27,124 nucleotides of DNA from Bacillota bacterium (GTDB lineage: Bacteria > Bacillota > Clostridia > Christensenellales > Aristaeellaceae). A program made the position numbers and the translations under genes. Positions 1-8,219 of the stretch are shown in pieces; position 1 is the first letter of the stretch, and each line of letters begins with the position of its first letter. The stretch spans positions 1 through 27,124 of the forward strand of contig JAEYAR010000052.1 of assembly GCA_023404715.1 (NCBI GenBank). The letters are read 5' to 3'. The notes beneath the pieces are model-generated. The model worked only from the letters and a program-made list of their open reading frames with translations, did not search any database and was not told the DNA's origin.

Positions 1-185
1 AAAAATCGGCGCGCGATGAAATCAACGAATACGACGCGCAATCGATGTACTTCGAGGCGTCCTATTACCGGCCGGTCATCGTGAACGCCCAGACGGGCGA
101 GTGCCTGGACCCGACGAGCATGGAGGCGGATCGCAGCCTCTGCCCGCCCATCATCGCGTGGGACGAGGTGAACAAGGGCACGTAA
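1..185 (+). CDS. C-terminal end of an unrecognised protein (partial)
   Basis: A reading frame is open from the left edge (first full codon at 3) to a TAA at 183-185 and gives about 60 residues ending in AWDEVNKGT. The codon choice is GC-rich at third positions, like the real genes in the window, and the next gene begins 28 bases later behind a strong ribosome binding site, so the two may form an operon. I do not recognise the family. The visible part is acidic, soluble-looking, has two cysteines, and shows no membrane segment. The start lies outside the window. Confidence 0.55.
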   Translation, partial: KSARDEINEYDAQSMYFEASYYRPVIVNAQTGECLDPTSMEADRSLCPPIIAWDEVNKGT

Positions 186-213
186 AGCGCGCGAACGGCG
201 AGGAGGAACGTAC

Positions 214-2442
214 ATGAAACAAATAATTTGGGGCATCTTGACAGCTTTACTGATATGGATGACGGCGCTTCCGGCATTCGGCGATGTCAAAGACGTTACG
301 CTTGCCGGCGACATGGATCGCTCGGGTTACTTTAGCGGCATATGCGAGCTAGAGGGAGCGGCGTACTTGCTCGGCAACAAAGGCGTCTACCGGTGGGATT
401 ATACGGGAAGCGAGCCGGAGAGAATTCTCGACCTCAGCTTGAACCAACAGGGCGGCCTGGCCTTTACGCCCCCCGAATCCAAGGTGGAAAGGATGCTCTG
501 GGAAGGCGGAATGCATTATTTGTTTACGGACGGGCAGCGTTTGTATGGCCTTCACCCCTATACCGGGCAGGTCTTTGCGATCGAGGAAGGCGGCGCAAGT
601 CCTTTGGCATGCATCCCTCCGGATCAATTTTTTTATACCGATCAGGAACAGCGGCTGGCAAAAGGGATCGAGAGCCTCGTCTACTCCGCCGGACATCTCT
701 ATCTGGCGCTATCCAGCTTTACCATGGAAGCGGGCGATGTGCGTGAGCTCTTCGCATGGGATCTGGTCGCTGCGCAGATGACGCCCATGGATGCTCCGGG
801 GGCACAGGCAGCTTTCCCGGGACCGAAGGGCGAGCTGCTGATCCGCAGAGGAGAAGATGAAGACGGTACGGGAAACGCTCTTCCTCGCACGGCGATTTGG
901 CGCTACGACATCGCAGCCCAGACCTATTTGGAGCCTGTGTGGGATGAAACGATTGAAGCGGGAACGGGGTATGCGTGGCAGGAAAAGGAAAACGCGCTAT
1001 ACTTTACTGGCGGGCAGGGCCGCGTTTTAAAGGTGGTAGGCGAGGGAAAATCGCAGGTCAAGGCGTATCTGCCGCTGCAATTCGGCTCGTCTCAGGATCA
1101 GGCGTTTTTTTCTTCCGGCGGTGCTTACGTCTATCTGGGCGCGGGCAGTGTGTTCGTGCGGGATGTTTCCGGGACCGGTGAGCGATTACAAAGCTCCGTA
1201 TGCATAAACGGGATGCTCGATCCCATGATTGCAATCGCATTTTCGCAGGAACGCCCCGACGTCTCCCTTCGCATCGAACAGGATCGGTCTGACTTTTTGA
1301 GCGTACAGGAATCGATGGTTTCCGGAAACACGCAGGTGGATCTTTACATCGTCAGTTCGGCGCGCGCTTACCGGGAAATCCGTGAAAAAGGTTATGCGGC
1401 GCCGATTGAGGACAAGGAATTGATCCGGCAAGCGCGTTGCTTTTATCCGGCAGTTCAGGATGCGCTTTTTCAAGATGGGCAGTTAATGGCTTTCCCTGCA
1501 AGCTTCTCCGCGCGTACCTGGACAATCAACCGCACCGTGTGGAACAGGCTGGGTCTCGGAGCATACCCCAGGACGTTCGGAGACCTATTCGCGCTGATGC
1601 AAACCTGGAATGAACGATATGCCGAGACGTATCCGGAGTACCGGCTGGTAGAGACATACGGCGGCCTGAAAAACATCGTAGCTCTAATCGTCAAGCAGTA
1701 CCTGCTGCAACATGAGACGGAGGATAGACCGGTTACGTTTGAAGACCCGGCGTTTCGCGAGGCATTGCAGGCAGCCCTTGAAAACAGTGACATGCTCGAT
1801 GCCCAGGGATCGGAGGGCGCCGCGATCATCATGACGTACCCGCAATACTTTGGCGTTGGGTATAACGACTCTGACGAGGTCGTCACCGTGCCGCCGCCTG
1901 CGCTGAACGCGGACGCGCCACAGATGGTCGAAGGGACGATGGAGCTCTTCGTGCTCAACCCGCTTTCAAAGCAGCGAGATGCGGCGCTGGACTTTTTATC
2001 CTTTTACGCCGGCCAAATGTCCGACACGGCGCGGTATTCGCTCGATCCCAGTCTCGATGTCCCGACGCGCCCCGACGGCTTTAAACAGGCGCAGGAGGAA
2101 TTGCTCCAGCGCATCGCAAGGCTGGAGGCGCTGTTGCCGACGGTGGAGGATATCGACAAGACCGACCTGCAGGCGGAGATAGACCGGGAACGGGAACGCT
2201 ATGACAGGCGGGCGGAGACGAATTGGATCATCTCGCAGGAAAGCATCGAGATTTACCGGGAGTTGGCGAAGCGCCTGGTCATCCCGCTCAAATCGATCTT
2301 TACGAACGATCCCCTTAATAGTGTGAACGATCAAGTGATCGATCAGGTGATTCAGCGTTTGGTAGACGGGCAGCTTTCGATTGACCAGTTTATTCGAGAG
2401 CTGGACAAGAAAGCGCAGATGATGTTCAGCGAGGGCGCCTGA
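214..2442 (+). CDS. Secreted two-part protein: propeller-like N-terminal half fused to extracellular solute-binding domain
   Basis: 742 residues. The N-terminus is a signal peptide (basic MKQ, hydrophobic stretch to about residue 21, cleavage probably after AFG at 23) with no lipobox cysteine, so the protein should be exported rather than lipid-anchored. Residues about 30-320 are rich in short beta strands with recurring aromatic/glycine blocks (VYRWDY, LYGLHPYTGQV, IWRYDIA, LYFTGG), suggesting a beta-propeller-like sensor or binding domain. Residues about 328-620 read as a family-1 solute-binding protein: an opening like CINGMLDPMIAIAFSQERPD, then a VDLYIV strand and INRTVWNRLGL. From 624 to about 690 there is a charged, probably coiled-coil helix. 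The tail QFIRELDKKAQMMFSEG resembles the usual C-terminus of such binding proteins. AGGAGG at 201-206 sits 7 bases before the ATG. No permease genes are visible beside it. The fold of the first half is my inference from strand pattern. Confidence 0.82.
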   Translation: MKQIIWGILTALLIWMTALPAFGDVKDVTLAGDMDRSGYFSGICELEGAAYLLGNKGVYRWDYTGSEPERILDLSLNQQGGLAFTPPESKVERMLWEGGMHYLFTDGQRLYGLHPYTGQVFAIEEGGASPLACIPPDQFFYTDQEQRLAKGIESLVYSAGHLYLALSSFTMEAGDVRELFAWDLVAAQMTPMDAPGAQAAFPGPKGELLIRRGEDEDGTGNALPRTAIWRYDIAAQTYLEPVWDETIEAGTGYAWQEKENALYFTGGQGRVLKVVGEGKSQVKAYLPLQFGSSQDQAFFSSGGAYVYLGAGSVFVRDVSGTGERLQSSVCINGMLDPMIAIAFSQERPDVSLRIEQDRSDFLSVQESMVSGNTQVDLYIVSSARAYREIREKGYAAPIEDKELIRQARCFYPAVQDALFQDGQLMAFPASFSARTWTINRTVWNRLGLGAYPRTFGDLFALMQTWNERYAETYPEYRLVETYGGLKNIVALIVKQYLLQHETEDRPVTFEDPAFREALQAALENSDMLDAQGSEGAAIIMTYPQYFGVGYNDSDEVVTVPPPALNADAPQMVEGTMELFVLNPLSKQRDAALDFLSFYAGQMSDTARYSLDPSLDVPTRPDGFKQAQEELLQRIARLEALLPTVEDIDKTDLQAEIDRERERYDRRAETNWIISQESIEIYRELAKRLVIPLKSIFTNDPLNSVNDQVIDQVIQRLVDGQLSIDQFIRELDKKAQMMFSEGA

Positions 2443-2464
2443 GCAAAGCGCATAATCAGATTAA

Positions 2465-2508
2465 AAAGGCCATCCCATTGCGTCTTGCAGGACGCGGGGA
2501 TGGCCTTT
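2465..2508. terminator. Hairpin terminator between convergent genes
   Basis: Arms AAAGGCCATCCC (2465-2476) and GGGATGGCCTTT (2497-2508) are perfect complements, with a second inner stem GCGTC/GACGC (2480-2484, 2491-2495). On the minus strand it is followed by a run of five T, making it a good terminator for the GntR gene and its operon. On the plus strand only three T follow, so it is weaker for the solute-binding gene ending at 2442. Confidence 0.72.
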
Positions 2509-2538
2509 ACGACTATATCTGCTTAGGGCATTCTTATT

Positions 2539-3588
2539 TCATAGCGACACCGGCGCCCGCGCTCTGCTTCTCTGACGGAAGGATTCGGGGCGGCCCGTGG
2601 GCCCGGCGATGCCGTAACGGCACTTTTCAATGTGGCATTGGCGTACGACGGTCTCAAAGTGCAGCACGCTTCCGCGATCCACGTGATAGGCGATGTCGAT
2701 CACCGGCTTGCCGGCTTGCGCAAACGCCTGCGCGGCGGCGAGCATCTCGGGTTGGTCGTAGAGGATATGCCGGTCCGGCAGGAGCAGCACGTCGCTTTCG
2801 GCGAGGGCCGCCGCAATGCCCGCGTCGCCCTGCGCCACCAAGCGGCAGCGCTCGATATGGGAAAAGACGCTTTCCGCGGCGTACATGACCTCCATGTACA
2901 GGGCATCCATGCCGTAGAGCAGCACGCGCTGATCCGGGCGTAGCTTGGCAATCTGCGTGCTGGTCCGCGAATCGATGCACAGCGTGATGCGCTCGATCTT
3001 GTCCGCCTGATCCTCGATGGCGTGCAGCAGCGCGTCGTAAGGGCCCTCCGTGGTGACGATCAGATCGTAATCGTCGCCGAGCAGCGCCGGATGGCGTACG
3101 ACCTCGCTGAGCAGGAAGCTTTCCAGCTGCACGATCGGCACGTCGGAGAGCACGGGCTCGCTCAGGCGCAGTACCTCGCGGCAGCAGCCAACCCAGGCCA
3201 CGCGCACCTGCGATTCGTGCCGCGCCCGGCGGCTGACCTCCTGTCGGAGGAGGGAGAGCACCGTTTGGCCGGTGAGGCCCGCCTCCTCCGCCTCGTGTAA
3301 CACGCCGGAAAGAAGGCTGCGGATATAGCGCTGCTCGAGATCCACGTGCGCCTGGGCGATGTAGGTGCCGCTTCCCTGAATCGTCTGCACACGCCCCATG
3401 CGCGCGAGCTCCAGATAGGCGGCCTTGACCGTGCCGCGCGATACGCCGTAGCGCTCGCACAGCGCGCGCTCGGTAGGCAGCCTGTCGCCGCCGCGCAGCA
3501 CGGCGCGGTCGATCAAGGCGCAGATTTGCTCCACGATCTGCTGATGGATGGATACGCTGCTCTGCTTGTCGATCGTTAAGTGAATCAC
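2539..3588 (-). CDS. GntR-family transcriptional regulator with an unassigned effector domain
   Basis: 349 residues. Residues about 8-80 form a typical GntR winged helix-turn-helix: SIHQQIVEQI, then RGGDRLPTERALCERYGVSR, GTVKAAYLEL and a wing around GRVQTIQGSGTYIA. Residues about 85-349 form an alpha/beta domain (VRVAWVG, YDLIVTTEGPYDAL, ERITLCIDSRTS, SDVLLLPDRHILYD, GKPVIDIAYHV) that does not look like the usual FCD, UTRA or aminotransferase partners; it may be a two-lobed ligand-binding fold. The start is GTG at 3588, chosen because GGGAGGGG (3596-3603) lies 7 bases upstream. It is the last gene of the large minus-strand operon, 25 bases after the nitroreductase gene, so it probably controls that operon and itself. 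Its ligand is unknown; a peptide or D-amino acid is the natural guess from context. Confidence 0.88.
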   Translation of the reverse strand: MIHLTIDKQSSVSIHQQIVEQICALIDRAVLRGGDRLPTERALCERYGVSRGTVKAAYLELARMGRVQTIQGSGTYIAQAHVDLEQRYIRSLLSGVLHEAEEAGLTGQTVLSLLRQEVSRRARHESQVRVAWVGCCREVLRLSEPVLSDVPIVQLESFLLSEVVRHPALLGDDYDLIVTTEGPYDALLHAIEDQADKIERITLCIDSRTSTQIAKLRPDQRVLLYGMDALYMEVMYAAESVFSHIERCRLVAQGDAGIAAALAESDVLLLPDRHILYDQPEMLAAAQAFAQAGKPVIDIAYHVDRGSVLHFETVVRQCHIEKCRYGIAGPTGRPESFRQRSRARAPVSL

Positions 3589-3613
3589 GCGTGTTCCCCT
3601 CCCGTAGGCCGGT

Positions 3614-4165
3614 TTATTCGCTGTAACGCTCCAGAAATGTGACCTCTTCCTGCGCTACATGCGGCCGCTGGGCGCCCGCTACCTTTGGGTAGCCGACGGG
3701 CAGCAGCGCTACGGGCTCGATGTATGCCGGCAGGCCCAGCGCCTCGGCCATCTGACGCGGACGAAAGCCGGAGATGTAGCAGCTCGCAAGCCCCAGGTTC
3801 ACGGCGCCCAGCAGCATGTTCTCCGCGCATGCGGAGAGGTCGAGATAGAGCAGGTTGTCGAGCGCGCGGCGTCCATACCGGCGCATGAGCGGCCGGTGGT
3901 CCGCGCACAGGGCGATGATCACCGGCGCGCTTTCGATCCAGCGCTGCGGGGGATTGCTCTCGTTGTCGCGCTGATAGGTCGCGTCGGCGATGGCGCGCTT
4001 TTGCTGCGGCGTGCGCACGACGACGAAGCGCCACTCGCGCAGGTTGCCGCCCGAGGGGGCGCAGTGCCCGTAGGCGATCAGGCGGTGTACGAGCGCATCG
4101 GGCACATCCGCGTCCGTAAAGGCGCGGACGCTTCGGCGGCCAAAGACGACCTGCTCAAAATCCAT
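3614..4165 (-). CDS. Nitroreductase-family FMN oxidoreductase
   Basis: 183 residues, close to the short form of this family, which binds FMN as a dimer and uses NAD(P)H. Visible signatures are RRSVRAF near the N-terminus (phosphate contacts to FMN), PSGGNLREW at about 37-45, and a C-terminal GYPK followed by RP. There is no signal peptide. It starts with ATG 3 bases after the racemase stop, and its ribosome binding site AAAGGAA lies inside the end of that gene, so translation of the two is likely coupled. The family acts on many substrates (nitro compounds, flavins, quinones, enones), so no reaction can be named. Its place behind racemase and deacylase genes suggests a redox step on an imported compound or its acyl part, but this is inference. 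Confidence 0.88.
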   Translation of the reverse strand: MDFEQVVFGRRSVRAFTDADVPDALVHRLIAYGHCAPSGGNLREWRFVVVRTPQQKRAIADATYQRDNESNPPQRWIESAPVIIALCADHRPLMRRYGRRALDNLLYLDLSACAENMLLGAVNLGLASCYISGFRPRQMAEALGLPAYIEPVALLPVGYPKVAGAQRPHVAQEEVTFLERYSE

Positions 4166-4168
4166 AAT

Positions 4169-4927
4169 TTACATTCCTTTCTTCGACAAGAGTTGCGAAA
4201 AGTCCTTCACCGTACCGGCGGCGATTTTGGGCGGTGTGGCGTAGGCGCGCTTGGAATGGCGCAGGCCGCAGGAAACGAACATCTCCGCCGCCTTGAGGGC
4301 CGTATCCGCGGGGTTCACGACGGGGATGCCGAGCCGTTCTGCGAGCTCCTGCGCGACGTCCAAAAAGCCCAGGGTCATGCAGCCGATTACGAGCACGTCC
4401 ACGCGGTCGCGGGCCATGGCCTCCAGGCTTTTTTTCACGATACCGTCGAGCAAACGCGCGCGGTCCGACGCGAGGTCGAGCACCGCCGTATCGACGGAGA
4501 CGACCGAGGCGACGCGGCCCGGCACGCCCGCCTTGTAGCCCAGATCGAAGCAGGATTGATACAGGCCCTCGTCCAGCGTGAGCACGCCCATACGATAGCC
4601 GAGCATGGCCGCGGCGTGGTAGGAGACGGCGCCGGGCCCCACGACGACCATGCGCTCCGTGAGCTCACGCATGGCGTCCAACCCCGGGTCGCCCGCGCAG
4701 CCGAGAATGGCCGCGTCGTATCCCTCGCGTTCCTTCTGAACGATCAACCGCGCGGCAGCGGGGATCGAGAGATATTCCTCATAGGCGCTTTCGATGGAGC
4801 GCGGCCCCTCCTCGACGCAGGCGACGTCCACCTGCGTGCCGGGCGCGGCCCAGGCGCGCAGCATCCGTTCCCTGCGCAGGGCCTCGTCCGGGGGCATGAC
4901 GCCGGGGACGGCGTAAACGATCTTCAT
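4169..4927 (-). CDS. Asp/Glu/hydantoin racemase-family protein
   Basis: 252 residues from the ATG at 4927, which is preferred to an in-frame codon at 4972 because AAGGGGG (4935-4941) sits just before it and the earlier start would overlap the upstream gene by 32 bases. The family inverts a carbon centre with two cysteines as acid and base, without a cofactor. Both are present: Cys77 in ILGCAGDPGLDAM and Cys183 in VIGCMTLGFLDVA, the spacing known for hydantoin racemases. NPADTALKAAE follows as in the family. It lies 13 bases after a deacylase gene and 3 bases before the nitroreductase gene. In context it most plausibly converts D-amino acids released by the deacylases and dipeptidases into L-forms. 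A hydantoin or aspartate/glutamate substrate is equally compatible with the motifs. Confidence 0.85.
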   Translation of the reverse strand: MKIVYAVPGVMPPDEALRRERMLRAWAAPGTQVDVACVEEGPRSIESAYEEYLSIPAAARLIVQKEREGYDAAILGCAGDPGLDAMRELTERMVVVGPGAVSYHAAAMLGYRMGVLTLDEGLYQSCFDLGYKAGVPGRVASVVSVDTAVLDLASDRARLLDGIVKKSLEAMARDRVDVLVIGCMTLGFLDVAQELAERLGIPVVNPADTALKAAEMFVSCGLRHSKRAYATPPKIAAGTVKDFSQLLSKKGM

Positions 4928-4940
4928 ATGTTCGTCCCCC

Positions 4941-6545
4941 TTATCTGCCGCGCCGGAGCACGCGGCCGGCAAACGTCCTTTGCACCTCGCCGTCTATGAC
5001 CGTGCGGCGGCCGTTGACGAAGAGCTGCTCCACGCCGGAGGCCACGGTCAGCGGTTTATTGTAATCCACATGGTCCGCGTCCGGGAAGCTGTATTGGGTT
5101 AGATCGACGACCGCTACGTCGGCGAAGAACCCCGGGGTGAGCTCGCCGCGGTCCTTGATGCCAAAATGGCGTGCCACCATCGACGTATTGCGGCGGATGA
5201 CCTCCTCGAGCGCCATGCCGCGGGCGAGTTTGCCCTTGATGAAGAGCGGCATCGCCCCGCGCCGGAGCAGCTCGTACCAGTCGAAAGGGAACTCGGGATC
5301 GCCGAGGATCTCGTCGGAGCCCGCGCAGACGTAGGGATTTTCGCGGATGCGCAGCGTATGGTTTTCCATGGTGAAATCGCTGCGCTTCGTACCGCCTGCC
5401 CAGAGGGTGAAGTCCTCATCGCTGGCGAGCAGGTCGAGCAGGAATTCCTTGGGGTCCATATGGCGTTCGGCGGCCAGCTCGGCGACGGTGCGGCCCTCCA
5501 GGGCGGGATCCTGCGTGCGGCATAGGATCGTCGTGTGATGGTCGCGATCCACAAAATAGGGGTCTTTGCGCAGCAGCGCACGGCCTTCCGGCGTGCGGAT
5601 GGCTTTTTTGATGCCGTCGAGCCCCTGGTCGAACAGGGCGTCGCAGGTGGACATCATGAAGAGCAGCGCGCGGTCCTTGCTTTGCAGGTGCGCGGTCGAG
5701 CCGGGGATGGTATCCACCAGCACGCGCCCGCCGCGCTCGGCATACGCCTTGACCGCGTCGAATGCTTCCGGGCAGCTCGGGCGCAGATGGCTCACCTGAA
5801 TCTTGGCGCCGGAGCGCTCGCCGACGGCGATAAACTCCCGCGTGGACTCGAGGACGCCGATACTGTGGCGCAGGTGCGCGGCGGCGACGCCGTCGTACGC
5901 GCCCACGACCTTGGCGACGCGCACGAGCTCGTCCGTGTCCGCATAGCGCCCGGGCACGTAGTCCAGACCGAAGGAGACGCCGAAGGCGCCCTGCTCCATA
6001 TTGTGGCGCAGGATGGCCTCCATCTCCTTCTCCTCCGCCTCGGTGGGCACGCGCTTATGCGCGCCGTGCATCACCGTCCAACGCAGGGTGCCGTGGCCCA
6101 TGAGCGTGCACAGGTTCATGTTGGTGCCCGCCCGCTCCATGGCTGCCTGATAACCCTCAAAGTCGTCCCACTCCGGGAAGCGCTGCTTATACACCTCGCG
6201 CTGGCGCTCGCTCATCAGGCCGTTTCCGTAATAGTATTCGATGATGTTTTCGAGCGGACCGGGCGCAATGGAGTGGCCGCAGTTTCCGTTCACGGTGGTG
6301 GTGACGCCCTGCGCCATGAATAGCGCGTACGTGCCGTCCACCAGGCCGATCCACTCCTCGTGCACGTGCGGGTCGATGAGGCCGGGGATGACGGCCTTGC
6401 CCGCCGCTTCAATTTCCGTGCGCGCGGCGCCCTCGATGCGCGGGGCGATCGCCTCGATGCGGTCGCCTTTAATGCCCACGTCCGCGATCATGGGCGTATT
6501 GCCCGTGCCGTCGACGACGAGGCCGTTTCTGATGATGACGTCCAT
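4941..6545 (-). CDS. N-acyl-D-amino-acid deacylase family amidohydrolase (copy 1)
   Basis: 534 residues, amidohydrolase superfamily: a small beta domain made from both ends (DVIIRNGLVVDGTG; VEQLFVNGRRTV) around a metal-dependent TIM barrel. Expected metal ligands can be placed: His60 and His62 in GLIDPHVHEEW, Cys89 in NGNCGHS, His224 in AAHLRHS, His253 in VSHLRPS and the catalytic Asp411 in CAGSDEI. This matches the Cys-containing site of D-aminoacylase of Alcaligenes, where the corresponding residues are His67, His69, Cys96, His220, His250 and Asp366. FGLDYVPGRYADTDEL is also typical. No signal peptide, so cytoplasmic. AAAGGGG lies shortly before the ATG at 6545. It follows its paralogue by 30 bases. 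Family members release D-amino acids from N-acyl-D-amino acids; D-Glu/D-Asp specificity or an unrelated N-acyl substrate cannot be excluded. Confidence 0.85.
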   Translation of the reverse strand: MDVIIRNGLVVDGTGNTPMIADVGIKGDRIEAIAPRIEGAARTEIEAAGKAVIPGLIDPHVHEEWIGLVDGTYALFMAQGVTTTVNGNCGHSIAPGPLENIIEYYYGNGLMSERQREVYKQRFPEWDDFEGYQAAMERAGTNMNLCTLMGHGTLRWTVMHGAHKRVPTEAEEKEMEAILRHNMEQGAFGVSFGLDYVPGRYADTDELVRVAKVVGAYDGVAAAHLRHSIGVLESTREFIAVGERSGAKIQVSHLRPSCPEAFDAVKAYAERGGRVLVDTIPGSTAHLQSKDRALLFMMSTCDALFDQGLDGIKKAIRTPEGRALLRKDPYFVDRDHHTTILCRTQDPALEGRTVAELAAERHMDPKEFLLDLLASDEDFTLWAGGTKRSDFTMENHTLRIRENPYVCAGSDEILGDPEFPFDWYELLRRGAMPLFIKGKLARGMALEEVIRRNTSMVARHFGIKDRGELTPGFFADVAVVDLTQYSFPDADHVDYNKPLTVASGVEQLFVNGRRTVIDGEVQRTFAGRVLRRGR

Positions 6546-6575
6546 AAAGATCCCCTTTCTGTGACAGAGCGGTGA

Positions 6576-8186
6576 TTAGCAGCGACCGTGGCGCAGCAGC
6601 TTGCCCGCATAAGGGCGGAGCAGCGCGCCGCCATCCAGCGTGACGGCGCCGTTGACGAGCACCGTGTGCACGCCCGTGGCCATGGTATGGGGGTTGCGGT
6701 AGTCGATCGTCTCGGGATCGGGGTAACGGTAGGCTTCCAGGTCCAAGATCGCGATGTCGGCCCAGTTGCCTACGGCGATGCGCCCGCGCTGCGGGATGCC
6801 CAGGTGGTCCGCGATCATGGAGGTGTTGCGGCGCACGATCTCTTCGGCGGAGATGCCCGCCGTGCGGTACATCTGGTAGAAGATTGGCATCGCGCCGCGC
6901 CGCTGCAGCTCATACCAGCCGCCCATATCCTCCGGATCGCCCATGAGCTCGTCGGAGCCGACGCAGACGTAGGGGTTTTGCATGATGCGCGCGTCGTGCG
7001 GGCGATTGGGGAAGTCTGCGCGCGCCGCGCCACCGAGGTAGAACGTATACATCCGATCGTCCGCGAGCAGATCGCAAAGCAGCGCGTCCGGATCTACGTG
7101 GAGCGAGGCGGCGATGTCCGCGACGCTCCGGTTTTCGTATTCCGGCACGTCGCTCGAGACGATGAAGAGCTTGCTCCTGTCTTTGGGGAACATGTAGGCG
7201 TCGCGCAGCACCATGGCGCGGCCCTCGGGCGAGGCGAGCGCCGCCTTGACGCCCGCCTCGCCCCGGCTGAACAGCGTGTCGGAGACGGCGACGATGAACT
7301 GAATCATGCGGTCCTTGCGCGTAAGGTGCCCGGTCGAACGCGGGATGGTATCTACCGCGATGCGCATGCCCGCGTCCCCCGCCGCCCGGATGGCCTCGAA
7401 CGCCTCCACACAGGTCGGCGTCAGGTGCGAGAGCTGCACGCGCGCGCCCGTGCGGCGGCCGACCTCGATGAACTCATCCGTGCAGGCCTTGATGCCGATG
7501 TAATGGCGCAGGTGCGCCGCCGCGACGCCATCGTATTCGGCGATCACGTCTACGACGTCGCACAGCTCGTCCGTGTCCGCGTAGCGGCTGGGCACATACG
7601 TGAGGCCGAACGATACGCCCCACGCGCCCTGCTCCATATTCCGGCGCAGGATGGCGTCGATTTGCGACTTCTCCTCCGGCGTGGGCCTGCGGTCCAGCGC
7701 GCCGCCCATCACCGACCAGCGGATGGTGCCGTGCCCCTGCAACGAGGCCATGTTCATATTGCAGCCGCATCGCTCAAAGTAGCGCGCATAACCGTCAAAG
7801 TCCGTCCATTCGGGGAATCGTCCCGCGTATCGTTCGCGCTGTGCATCGGAAAACAGGCCGTTATGCCAGTAATACTCGACGGCCTGCCGCGTCGGCGCGT
7901 TGAAGATCGCGTGGCCGCAGTTGCCGTTCAGGCAGGTCGTCACGCCCTGGCGCAGGAAGAGCTCCATGCCGCCGTCGAGCAGGCAGACGTACTCCTCGTG
8001 CACGTGCGGGTCGATGAGGCCGGGGATGACCGTCAGGCCTGCCGCGTCGATCACGCGCGCGGCCTCCAGGGATAGCTTGGGCGCGACCGCGATGATTTTG
8101 CCGTCCTTTACGGCGATATCGCCGGTAAAGGCCTTTTGCCCGGCGCCGTCGATGACCGACCCGCCGGTAATGAGCACGTCTACCAT
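6576..8186 (-). CDS. N-acyl-D-amino-acid deacylase family amidohydrolase (copy 2)
   Basis: 536 residues, collinear with the next gene of the operon and clearly its paralogue. The metal-site residues are again complete: His61 and His63 in GLIDPHVHEEY, Cys90 in LNGNCGHA, His225 in AAHLRHY, His254 in LSHLTPT and Asp412 in CVGSDEL. The C-terminal beta domain ends ILDLEAYRYPDPETIDYRNP and VLVNGAVT. No export signal. The ATG at 8186 has AAGGAGGAG at 8194-8201, one of the strongest ribosome binding sites of the operon. The copies differ most around residues 94-110, 255-262 and 330-350, which border the substrate pocket in this fold, so they may have divided substrates (for example acidic against hydrophobic D-residues). 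That division is inference. Confidence 0.85.
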   Translation of the reverse strand: MVDVLITGGSVIDGAGQKAFTGDIAVKDGKIIAVAPKLSLEAARVIDAAGLTVIPGLIDPHVHEEYVCLLDGGMELFLRQGVTTCLNGNCGHAIFNAPTRQAVEYYWHNGLFSDAQRERYAGRFPEWTDFDGYARYFERCGCNMNMASLQGHGTIRWSVMGGALDRRPTPEEKSQIDAILRRNMEQGAWGVSFGLTYVPSRYADTDELCDVVDVIAEYDGVAAAHLRHYIGIKACTDEFIEVGRRTGARVQLSHLTPTCVEAFEAIRAAGDAGMRIAVDTIPRSTGHLTRKDRMIQFIVAVSDTLFSRGEAGVKAALASPEGRAMVLRDAYMFPKDRSKLFIVSSDVPEYENRSVADIAASLHVDPDALLCDLLADDRMYTFYLGGAARADFPNRPHDARIMQNPYVCVGSDELMGDPEDMGGWYELQRRGAMPIFYQMYRTAGISAEEIVRRNTSMIADHLGIPQRGRIAVGNWADIAILDLEAYRYPDPETIDYRNPHTMATGVHTVLVNGAVTLDGGALLRPYAGKLLRHGRC

Positions 8187-8219
8187 GGAATGCTCCTCCT
8201 TATCGCATAGGCTTTTTGC

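Noticed and set aside
3659..4999. Long plus-strand open frame of about 446 codons opposite the nitroreductase and racemase genes
   Set aside because: It is antisense to genes with clear family motifs, is rich in His, Arg, Gly and Ala without domain-like pattern, and has no ribosome binding site. GC-rich codon use creates such frames.
6588..8075. Plus-strand open frame of about 495 codons opposite deacylase copy 2
   Set aside because: Mirror of a real gene with complete metal site; composition is low-complexity Arg/Ala/His/Val and nothing is recognisable.
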